A stretch of DNA of 5,376 nt, taken from Candidatus Gastranaerophilales bacterium. Lineage in GTDB: Bacteria; Cyanobacteriota; Vampirovibrionia; Gastranaerophilales; Gastranaerophilaceae. The notes under the pieces were generated by a model. That model saw only the letters and a program-made list of their open reading frames with translations, did not search any database and was not told the origin of the DNA. This document shows positions 1-5,376 of this stretch, piece by piece. A program made the position numbers and the translations under genes. Positions within the stretch are counted from its first letter, which is position 1, and every line of letters begins with the position of its first letter. The stretch lies in assembly GCA_947589525.1 (NCBI GenBank), contig CANQAW010000127.1, positions 1 through 5,376 of the forward strand, given 5' to 3'.

Positions 1-355
1 GTTCTTTATCCAAATCCTCGTTAGAACAGAAGCATTCATAAGCATAACCTTTATCAATTAGCATTTGAGCGAATTTCGGGTAAATATCAAACCTTTCCGA
101 TTGTTTATACGGACCGTAAGGACCGCCAACGTCAGGGCCTTCATCCCAATTTAAACCCAGAGCTTTTAAGCTGTCAAAGATATTTTGTTTATATGCTTCG
201 GAACTTCTGTCTAAATCGGTGTCTTCAATTCTTAAAACATATTCTCCGCCTGTTTTTTTAGCAAAAAGATAGTTAAATAATGCGGTTCTTGCAGTTCCTA
301 TATGTAAATTTCCCGAGGGGGAAGGGGCAATTCTTACTCTTACTTTATCTGTCAT
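1..355 (-). CDS. gltX: Glutamyl-tRNA synthetase, N-terminal part (runs off left edge)
   Basis: The enzyme attaches glutamate to tRNA(Glu) in the cytoplasm using ATP. The first 118 residues are visible, starting MTDKVRVRIAPSPSG. Class I signature: HIGT at residues 18-21 in place of HIGH, inside the usual SPSGxLHIGTART block (PSPTG is more common than PSPSG). RIEDTD follows at 42-47, then GLNWDEGP at 67-74 and YKQSER at 83-88. Cys108 and Cys110 (CFC) lie where zinc-binding GluRS enzymes have the first half of their zinc site; the second half is outside the window. The ATG at 355 is chosen because it places the VRVRIAPSP block at the family's usual distance from the N terminus and has a GAGGA ribosome site 6 bases upstream. 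It is transcribed divergently from hom. Family assignment is secure; whether it also charges tRNA(Gln) (non-discriminating type) cannot be told from this part. Confidence 0.95.
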   Translation of the reverse strand, partial: MTDKVRVRIAPSPSGNLHIGTARTALFNYLFAKKTGGEYVLRIEDTDLDRSSEAYKQNIFDSLKALGLNWDEGPDVGGPYGPYKQSERFDIYPKFAQMLIDKGYAYECFCSNEDLDKE

Positions 356-361
356 GATTTT

Positions 362-366
362 TCCTC
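362..366 (-). promoter_or_regulatory. Ribosome binding site of gltX
   Basis: Read on the minus strand, GAGGA lies 6 bases before the gltX ATG (context GAGGAAAAATC then ATG). It is a good Shine-Dalgarno match and supports the chosen start. It contrasts with hom across the same intergenic region, which has none. Confidence 0.75.
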
Positions 367-385
367 GTAATTAATCTCTATAGTT

Positions 386-391
386 TTTATA
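386..391 (-). promoter_or_regulatory. Probable -10 box of the gltX promoter
   Basis: Minus-strand TATAAA (5 of 6 to TATAAT) would start transcription near 379 and give a leader of about 24 bases that contains the GAGGA site. No convincing -35 is visible at 409-414 (ACATAA on the minus strand), so this is a composition-sensitive guess in AT-rich DNA. The plus strand of the same bases reads TATACT at 388-393, so an outward promoter towards hom is also possible from this spot. Confidence 0.35.
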
Positions 392-411
392 CTACACCAA
401 AAAAAATTTTA

Positions 412-420
412 TGTTATTAT
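412..420 (+). promoter_or_regulatory. Probable extended -10 promoter of the hom-thrC-leuS unit
   Basis: TGTTATTAT reads as the extended element TGn followed by TATTAT (5 of 6 to TATAAT). The -35 position (about 392-397, CTACAC) is poor, as is common for extended -10 promoters. An A8T4 tract at 399-410 fills the spacer and could bend the DNA. Transcription would begin about 6-8 bases after the box, at or next to the hom ATG at 427. An alternative -10, TATACT at 388-393, would give a leader of about 27 bases. Confidence 0.4.
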
Positions 421-426
421 TTTTCT

Positions 427-1686
427 ATGAATAATAAATTAAATATCGGACTTATTGGTCTTGGAACAGTCGGACAAGGAGTAGTTAAAGTATTATCTTC
501 TTATGATGATATCGAAATTGTTTCCTGCGCAGTTAAAGATTTAAACAAAAAAAGAGATGTTGAAGTTAAAAATTTAACAACGGATGTTTATTCGATTGTT
601 AATAACCCCGAGATTGACGTTATTGTCGAAGTAGCAGGCGGTGTTTGGGTATTAGAACCGCTTTTAACCGCAATTAAAAATAAAAAACACATCGTTACGG
701 CAAATAAAGAACTTCTTGCCCGTCATGGCGCACAATTGTTTGATTGTGCCCGAGAAAACAACGCTGCAATTCTTTTTGAAGCATCAGTTGCGGGCGGAAT
801 TCCGATTATTCAAGCAATTAAAACAAGCCTTAAGGCAAATAACTTTGATTGCGTTGCAGGAATTTTAAACGGAACAACAAATTATATCCTGACTAAAATG
901 GAAGAAGATAATTTATCTTATGATGATTGTCTTAAAAATGCGCAAAAGTTGGGCTACGCTGAAACTGACCCGACAAACGATGTTGAAGGGTATGATGCTA
1001 TGTATAAAATAGCGCTTTTGGCAAATATCGTTTTTAATAAAAGGATAGATGCTTCAAAAATTTATTGTGAAGGAATAACCAAAATTTCTCCGCTTGATAT
1101 TAAATCGGCTGATGAATTAGGATATAAAATTAAACTTATCGCACAGGCAAAAAAAGTTGAAAATTCGACTGATTTAGATATAAGAGTTCATCCGATGCTT
1201 GTTTGGAAATCTCAAGCAATATCCGAAATTAAAAATGCAACTAATGCTGTTTTATTAAAGGGTTTTCCCGTTGATAAACTGATGTTTGTCGGCCCGGGGG
1301 CAGGTGAATTTCCTACAACAAGCTCTGTTGTCGGTGATATTTTACAAATAAAATCGGAAATAACTAATTCCGATGCTATTTTACCAATGCAAACCTGCCA
1401 CCACCATGATTATGCTAATCAAATATCGGTTGATGAAACCGTTAATTCCTACTATCTTAGAATTGAAGCGCAAAATAAACTCGGTATAATCGGACAAATC
1501 GGGCTTGCATGCCAAAGTTTCGGAGTTAACTTATCAAGTATTTTGCAAAAAGGAATTAATGACAACGGAAGCGCTACAATTATTGTGGTAAGTGAAGATT
1601 GCCGTGAAAAAGATATAAACAGCATGATAGAAACACTTGAAAAAACAGGTGATATCAAAGTAGTAAATAAAATAAGGGTTATGTAG
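427..1686 (+). CDS. hom: Homoserine dehydrogenase, monofunctional, with C-terminal ACT domain
   Basis: Reduces aspartate 4-semialdehyde to homoserine with NAD(P)H, the branch step towards threonine and methionine, in the cytoplasm. The 419-residue length fits the stand-alone form with no fused aspartokinase. The Rossmann loop GLGTVG is at residues 11-16 and the TANKELLA block at 91-98. The catalytic region GYAETDPTNDVEGYDAMYK ends at 194. Its Glu179, Asp190 and Lys194 have the same spacing as yeast Glu208, Asp219 and Lys223 (known for the family); the usual AEADP reads AETDP here. GPGAGEFPT is at 289-297. An ACT domain from about 342 to the end (YYLRIEAQNKLGIIGQIG) implies feedback control by an amino acid, probably threonine (inference). 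The ATG at 427 is the only plausible start: no ATG, GTG or TTG lies upstream in frame before a stop at 355-357. It has no Shine-Dalgarno sequence. Its TAG stop is followed at once by the thrC ATG. Confidence 0.97.
   Translation: MNNKLNIGLIGLGTVGQGVVKVLSSYDDIEIVSCAVKDLNKKRDVEVKNLTTDVYSIVNNPEIDVIVEVAGGVWVLEPLLTAIKNKKHIVTANKELLARHGAQLFDCARENNAAILFEASVAGGIPIIQAIKTSLKANNFDCVAGILNGTTNYILTKMEEDNLSYDDCLKNAQKLGYAETDPTNDVEGYDAMYKIALLANIVFNKRIDASKIYCEGITKISPLDIKSADELGYKIKLIAQAKKVENSTDLDIRVHPMLVWKSQAISEIKNATNAVLLKGFPVDKLMFVGPGAGEFPTTSSVVGDILQIKSEITNSDAILPMQTCHHHDYANQISVDETVNSYYLRIEAQNKLGIIGQIGLACQSFGVNLSSILQKGINDNGSATIIVVSEDCREKDINSMIETLEKTGDIKVVNKIRVM
1674..1678 (+). promoter_or_regulatory. Ribosome binding site of thrC, inside the end of hom
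   Basis: AAGGG lies 8 bases before the thrC ATG and within the last codons of hom. Because the hom stop and thrC start are adjacent, a ribosome finishing hom sits over this site, so translational coupling is likely (inference). Confidence 0.65.
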
Positions 1687-2739
1687 ATGAGATATCTTGG
1701 CTTAATTGATAAATATGCTAAATATTTGCCCGTATCGGATAAAACGCCCGTAATATCACTATGCGAAGGCAACACTCCTTTAATCAAAGCCGATAATTTA
1801 GCAGACGCAATCGGTTTAAAAGCGAATATTTATCTTAAATATGAAGGATTAAATCCAACGGGAAGCTTCAAAGACAGAGGCATGACAATGGCTGTTTCAA
1901 AAGCCGTTGAAGCAGGGTCAGATGCCGTAATTTGTGCTTCAACGGGTAATACTTCGGCATCTGCTGCCGCTTATAGTGCAAAAGCAAAAATTAAATGCTA
2001 TGTTTTAATTCCCGACGGTCATATTGCAATGGGAAAATTATCTCAAGCAATGATGTATGGTGCTAAAGTTATAGCTATTAACGGAAATTTTGACGAAGCC
2101 TTATGTGCGGTTCGTGAGATTTCTTCAAAATATCCCATAACCTTAGTTAATTCCGTTAACCCTTTTAGAATTGAGGGGCAGAAAACAGGCGCTTTTGAAA
2201 TAGTTGACGCATTAACAGATGCACCCGATTATCATTTTATCCCTGTCGGAAACGCAGGTAATATTACTGCTTATTGGAAAGGCTACAAAGAATATTTTGC
2301 AGATAAAAAATCGGCTAAATTACCTAAAATGATGGGTATTCAAGCATCAGGCGCCGCACCTATTGTTCTGGGTCATAAAATAGATAATCCCGAAACGATT
2401 GCAACTGCGATAAGAATAGGTAACCCCGCAAGTTGGAAACAGGCTGAAAATGCTCGAGATGAATCAAAAGGAATAATAGATAAAGTTGAAGATTCTGAAA
2501 TTCTTGAAGCATACAGATTGCTTGCAAGAACCGAAGGAATCTTTGCCGAACCCGGTTCGATTGCTTCTGTTGCAGGTTTAATTAAATACAAAGATAAAAT
2601 TGAACCAAATTCAAATATAGTTTGCATTTTAACGGGTAACGGGCTTAAAGACCCGACATGCGCTATTGATAATTCAAATGCGCATGTTTATAAAACAAGC
2701 TCAAAAATAGAAGACATTATAGATATAATTAACAAATAG
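1687..2739 (+). CDS. thrC: Threonine synthase (short form, PLP enzyme)
   Basis: Converts O-phosphohomoserine to threonine and phosphate, the last step of threonine synthesis, using pyridoxal phosphate in the cytoplasm. It is a fold-type II PLP enzyme. NPTGSFKDRG spans residues 56-65, with Lys62 as the Schiff-base lysine. ASTGNTSAS at 84-92 is the substrate/cofactor loop, VGNAGN at 187-192 is the phosphate-binding loop, and TGNGLKDP is at 316-323. At 350 residues it matches the compact Bacillus-like class rather than the roughly 430-residue E. coli/yeast class. It starts directly after the hom TAG in the same reading frame, and AAGGG 8 bases upstream supports the start. The gene for the preceding enzyme, homoserine kinase (thrB), is not next to it, unlike in many hom-thrC-thrB operons. 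Threonine dehydratase and cysteine synthase share the fold, but SFKDRGM together with GNGLKDP points to threonine synthase. It ends in TAG. Confidence 0.97.
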   Translation: MRYLGLIDKYAKYLPVSDKTPVISLCEGNTPLIKADNLADAIGLKANIYLKYEGLNPTGSFKDRGMTMAVSKAVEAGSDAVICASTGNTSASAAAYSAKAKIKCYVLIPDGHIAMGKLSQAMMYGAKVIAINGNFDEALCAVREISSKYPITLVNSVNPFRIEGQKTGAFEIVDALTDAPDYHFIPVGNAGNITAYWKGYKEYFADKKSAKLPKMMGIQASGAAPIVLGHKIDNPETIATAIRIGNPASWKQAENARDESKGIIDKVEDSEILEAYRLLARTEGIFAEPGSIASVAGLIKYKDKIEPNSNIVCILTGNGLKDPTCAIDNSNAHVYKTSSKIEDIIDIINK

Positions 2740-2741
2740 GA
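2738..2741 (+). promoter_or_regulatory. Weak ribosome binding site of leuS, overlapping the thrC stop
   Basis: AGGA begins inside the thrC TAG and lies 7 bases before the leuS ATG at 2749. It is a short match, but it is the only candidate and sits at a usable distance. Confidence 0.5.
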
Positions 2742-2748
2742 TAAAAAG

Positions 2749-5214
2749 ATGTTAGAAAAAGAATACTTTCCTCAAAAAATAGAAAAAAAATGGTGCGAAA
2801 TTTGGGATAAAGAAAATCCTTATAAAGCCGACAATAATTCACCAAAACCAAAATATTACGCATTATCTATGCTTCCTTATCCGTCAGGGAAGCTTCATAT
2901 GGGTCATGTTAGAAATTACACTATTACTGATGTCATCGCCCGTTTTAAAAGAGCTCAAGGGTATAACGTGCTTCACCCTATGGGCTGGGACAGTTTTGGT
3001 CTGCCTGCCGAAAACGCTGCTATTCAACACCACGCAAACCCCCAAACTTGGACATTAGATAACATTTCTTATATGAAAAAACAGCTTAAAATGCTTGGTT
3101 TATCTATTGATTGGGATAGAGAAGTAACAACTTGTCTTCCTGATTATTACAAATGGACTCAATGGTTATTTTTGCAACTTTATAAAAAAGGGCTTGCTTA
3201 TAAAAAAACAGCTCCCGTTAACTGGTGCGAACATTGCGCAACAGTTCTTGCAAATGAACAGGTAATTGACGGCAAATGCTGGAGATGCGATAGCGAAGTT
3301 ACAAAGAAAAATCTTTCTCAATGGTTCTTTAAAATAACGGATTACTCTCAAGAGCTTTTAGACGACATCGAAAAGCTGAAAGGCTGGGGCGATAATGTTA
3401 AAACTATGCAAACCAATTGGATTGGTAAATCCGAAGGTTCGATTTTAAAATTTAAAGTTAAAGAACTTGACGACCTTGAAATTCCCGTTTATACAACACG
3501 TGCAGATACCGCATTCGGTATAACTTATCTTGTTGTAGCTCCCGAATATAAAGATATTGAAAAATTAACAACTCCTGAAAACAAAGAAGCTGTTGAAAAA
3601 TACAGACAAAATGCTAAAAAACTTTCAGAAATTGAAAGATTATCAACAGAGCGCATTAAAACAGGTGTTCCTTTGGGTACGCACATTATAAATCCTTTTA
3701 CGGGACGTGTCTGCCCCATTTGGGTTGCTGATTATGCTCTTGTTGATTACGGAACGGGCGCCGTTATGGCTGTTCCTTATCATGATGAGCGTGACTTTGA
3801 TTTTGCTAAAAAATATAATCTTCCGCTTGTTCAAGTTATAACGGGGGACGATTTTAAAGAAGGTGAAGTTTATGTTGAAAAAGGAAAATTAATAAATAGC
3901 GCCCAATTTGACGGACTTAGTTGCGAAGAAGCCAAAAAACAAATAACACAATACGCTAAAGATAACGGTTTTGGCGATTTTAAAACTCAATATCGCCTTC
4001 GTGACTGGTTAATTTCCCGTCAAAGGTACTGGGGTGCGCCAATTCCTATAGTTTATTGTCCTCATTGCGGTGAAGTAGCCGTTGATGAAAAAGATTTACC
4101 TGTGTTATTGCCAACGGACGTTGATTTTTCCGTTAAAGGAAAATCCCCGATTGAAACAAGCAAATCTTTTAAATATACAATCTGCCCCAAATGCGGAGCT
4201 AGAGCTGTCCGTGATATGGATACAATGGATACTTTTGTTTGCTCAAGCTGGTATTATATGCGCTATGCGGACGCTCGAAACGATAAAGAATGCTTCAATC
4301 GAGATATAATTAACAAATGGTTGCCCGTTGACCAATATGTAGGCGGAATAGAGCATGCAATCTTGCACCTTTTATATTCAAGATTTTTTACAAAAGCGCT
4401 TCGTGATTGCGGATTATTAGATTTCGATGAACCCTTCTCAAACCTTTTAACTCAAGGTATGGTTTTAAAAGACGGTTCAAAAATGTCTAAATCTAAAGGT
4501 AACACGGTTGACCCCGATGAAATTTATCAAAATTACGGAGCAGATACCGCAAGATTATTTATTTTATCCGATTCACCTCCCGCACGTGATTTTGATTGGA
4601 CGGACGCAGGCGTTGAAGGCTGTTATAAATTCATTTTAAGAGTTTATCGTCTGTTTTCTAAATTTCAAGATAAAATTAAGCTGAACTACAGTTTTGACGT
4701 TAAAAATTTAAACAAAAAAGATGAAACTTTAGTTCGCGAAACTCATATTTCAATTAAAAAGATAACAAACGACATTGAAAATGAATTTCAATTTAACACT
4801 GTAATATCACGCTACAGAGAATTTACAAATGCAATTTACGATTATGTTAAATCCGAAAATGATATTAACGATGATGTTTTGAGTTTTGCTCTTTTAACAT
4901 TGTTAAAATTAATTTCGCCCGTTTGTGTCTTTATGACGCAAGAAATCTATTCTTCGCTTGGTGCTAAAAATTCAATCCATGATGAGCCTTGGGCAGATTA
5001 TGACGAAAATTTAGCAAAAACTTCTTCTTTAACTTTAATTGTTCAAGTTAACGGCAAAATTAAAGATAAAATTGAAGTGGAACAGGATTTATCAAACAGC
5101 GAACTTGAGCAAATTGCAAAAAATTCGGCTAAAGTCGCCGATGCTATTATAGATAAACAAATAGTTAAAACTATTGTTGTACCTAATAAACTTGTAAATA
5201 TTGTTGTAAAATAG
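2749..5214 (+). CDS. leuS: Leucyl-tRNA synthetase, full length
   Basis: Charges tRNA(Leu) with leucine using ATP and proofreads mischarged products. It is a class I synthetase of 821 residues, all domains present. HMGH is at 50-53 and KMSKS at 578-582, together forming the ATP site. One four-cysteine zinc module is C160/C163/C177/C180; a second is C437/C440/C479/C482. The editing domain lies between roughly 222 and 420, with the threonine-rich TTRADT at 249-254 (TTRPDT is more usual) and YGTGAVMAVPYHDERD ending at 349, which carries the conserved editing aspartate. GGIEHA is at 532-537. The E. coli-type leucine-specific insertion before KMSKS is absent, which accounts for most of the shortfall from about 860 residues. 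The anticodon-binding helical region and the C-terminal VQVNGK block (765-770) finish the protein. It is third in the unit after thrC, 9 bp downstream and in the same frame. Its TAG stop abuts the lipA stop on the other strand. Confidence 0.98.
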   Translation: MLEKEYFPQKIEKKWCEIWDKENPYKADNNSPKPKYYALSMLPYPSGKLHMGHVRNYTITDVIARFKRAQGYNVLHPMGWDSFGLPAENAAIQHHANPQTWTLDNISYMKKQLKMLGLSIDWDREVTTCLPDYYKWTQWLFLQLYKKGLAYKKTAPVNWCEHCATVLANEQVIDGKCWRCDSEVTKKNLSQWFFKITDYSQELLDDIEKLKGWGDNVKTMQTNWIGKSEGSILKFKVKELDDLEIPVYTTRADTAFGITYLVVAPEYKDIEKLTTPENKEAVEKYRQNAKKLSEIERLSTERIKTGVPLGTHIINPFTGRVCPIWVADYALVDYGTGAVMAVPYHDERDFDFAKKYNLPLVQVITGDDFKEGEVYVEKGKLINSAQFDGLSCEEAKKQITQYAKDNGFGDFKTQYRLRDWLISRQRYWGAPIPIVYCPHCGEVAVDEKDLPVLLPTDVDFSVKGKSPIETSKSFKYTICPKCGARAVRDMDTMDTFVCSSWYYMRYADARNDKECFNRDIINKWLPVDQYVGGIEHAILHLLYSRFFTKALRDCGLLDFDEPFSNLLTQGMVLKDGSKMSKSKGNTVDPDEIYQNYGADTARLFILSDSPPARDFDWTDAGVEGCYKFILRVYRLFSKFQDKIKLNYSFDVKNLNKKDETLVRETHISIKKITNDIENEFQFNTVISRYREFTNAIYDYVKSENDINDDVLSFALLTLLKLISPVCVFMTQEIYSSLGAKNSIHDEPWADYDENLAKTSSLTLIVQVNGKIKDKIEVEQDLSNSELEQIAKNSAKVADAIIDKQIVKTIVVPNKLVNIVVK

Positions 5215-5226
5215 CTATTTTACAAC
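5203..5226. repeat. Perfect 24-bp palindrome over the leuS/lipA convergent stops
   Basis: The left arm GTTGTAAAATAG (5203-5214) is followed at once by its exact reverse complement (5215-5226). The centre falls between the leuS TAG and the lipA TAG (CTA on the plus strand). As RNA from either strand it folds into a 10-bp stem with an AGCU loop, with one further possible U-G pair (5202 with 5227). Only two pairs are G-C and no U-run follows on either side, so it is not a canonical intrinsic terminator. A weak bidirectional terminator or a 3'-end stabilising hairpin is possible. Confidence 0.9.
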
Positions 5227-5376
5227 GCTTTCATAAGCTTCTTTTGCCCTGTAGGAGCTTCTTGCTAAAGGAGATACTACGGGGTAAATTTTTGTATATT
5301 TTTTTATAAACTCTTCAATAGCGCTAAATTCATCCGTCGAATAATATTTGTCAAGTGTCAGATGTTTTTTAGAGGG
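5215..5376 (-). CDS. lipA: Lipoyl synthase, C-terminal end (runs off right edge)
   Basis: A radical-SAM enzyme that inserts two sulfur atoms into a protein-bound octanoyl chain to make lipoyl cofactor for 2-oxoacid dehydrogenases and the glycine cleavage H protein. Only the last 53 residues are visible. The first visible residues, PSKKHLTLDKYYSTDEF, match the family's PSxxHLPVxxYxxPxxF region. VVSPLARSSYRA follows near the end. The RSSY motif (coded at 5251-5262) is diagnostic, and its serine is known to ligate the auxiliary iron-sulfur cluster. The radical-SAM cysteines lie outside the window. The protein ends VVK, like LeuS, because the two gene ends are the two halves of one palindrome. 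The stop is TAG, directly against the leuS stop. Confidence 0.93.
   Translation of the reverse strand, partial: PSKKHLTLDKYYSTDEFSAIEEFIKKYTKIYPVVSPLARSSYRAKEAYESVVK

Larger units (their letters stand above)
427..5214 (+). other. Probable hom-thrC-leuS operon
   Basis: Three same-strand genes separated by 0 and 9 bp, with no terminator-like hairpin between them, are most simply one transcript. The promoter would be in the 71-bp region shared with gltX. There is no room for a T-box or attenuator leader before hom, so leucine- or threonine-responsive leader control is not visible. The likely control that can be seen is allosteric, through the ACT domain of Hom. Confidence 0.75.

Noticed and set aside
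356..426. A T-box, riboswitch or attenuator ahead of hom or gltX
   Set aside because: The region is only 71 bp, has no stem-loop followed by a U-run, and lacks the T-box sequence.
411..434. A tiny upstream frame (ATG at 411, eight codons including the stop, product MLLFFYE) overlapping the hom start
   Set aside because: It has no ribosome site, and it would not be transcribed if the 412-420 promoter is the real one. It contains too few regulatory codons to look like an attenuator peptide.
1452..1787. A 111-codon minus-strand open frame across the hom/thrC junction
   Set aside because: It lies antisense to well-supported coding sequence of both genes. Its translation shows no recognisable motif and no ribosome site of note.
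1684..2739. Recoding of TAG as an amino acid (including pyrrolysine)
   Set aside because: Every TAG falls at the natural C terminus of its protein family, and the next gene begins at its own normal N terminus. TAG therefore acts as a stop here; at most, low-level readthrough remains open.
3166..3834. Several short minus-strand open frames inside leuS, plus one in thrC at 2373-2627
   Set aside because: All are antisense to intact housekeeping genes and have no family motifs of their own; they are expected by chance in AT-rich coding DNA.
4082..4309. A 75-codon plus-strand open frame inside leuS
   Set aside because: It overlaps the second zinc module of LeuS in another frame, and its product looks like shifted LeuS sequence with no family features.
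5205..5224. TyrR-like operator, since the palindrome contains TGTAAA and TTTACA
   Set aside because: The TyrR box has a 6-base spacer and here it is 8. The site also lies at the 3' ends of two genes rather than in a promoter.

Overview
The window is a compact, low-GC (roughly mid-thirties percent by eye) bacterial chromosome segment made almost entirely of housekeeping genes. I see no mobile element, CRISPR array, RNA gene, phage gene or defence gene. The visible start of glutamyl-tRNA synthetase (VRVRIAPSPSGNLHIGTART) and long stretches of leucyl-tRNA synthetase (for example LGLSIDWDREV and DYYKWTQW) read, from memory, like cyanobacterial-type proteins. The base composition is far more AT-rich than most photosynthetic cyanobacteria. 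A non-photosynthetic relative (Melainabacteria/Vampirovibrionia, for example gut Gastranaerophilales) is therefore my best guess. This is inference without any search, and a Firmicute-like or other AT-rich lineage is not excluded.

Layout, left to right. Positions 1-355 (minus strand) hold the first 118 codons of gltX, running off the left edge. Positions 356-426 are a 71-bp divergent promoter region. Positions 427-5214 (plus strand) are a tight three-gene unit: hom (homoserine dehydrogenase), thrC (threonine synthase) and leuS (leucyl-tRNA synthetase). hom and thrC abut with no spacer, and thrC and leuS are 9 bp apart. Positions 5215-5376 (minus strand) hold the last 53 codons of lipA (lipoyl synthase), converging on leuS with zero intergenic bases and running off the right edge. 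No gene-free stretch exceeds 71 bp.

How the genes fit together. hom makes homoserine from aspartate semialdehyde and thrC makes threonine from phosphohomoserine. The intervening homoserine kinase (thrB) is not in the window and must be elsewhere. leuS uses leucine for translation, so its link to the threonine genes is one of shared transcription rather than shared pathway. gltX, transcribed divergently, is another tRNA charging enzyme. lipA belongs to cofactor synthesis and is unrelated.

The unusual points lie in the joints between genes. A perfect 24-bp palindrome is centred exactly on the leuS/lipA stop-stop junction. All four visible stop codons are TAG. hom, thrC and leuS share one reading frame interrupted only by two TAG codons. 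The hom start has no Shine-Dalgarno sequence and sits 6 bases after an extended -10 box, suggesting a leaderless mRNA. I do not see evidence for a new multi-gene system here.
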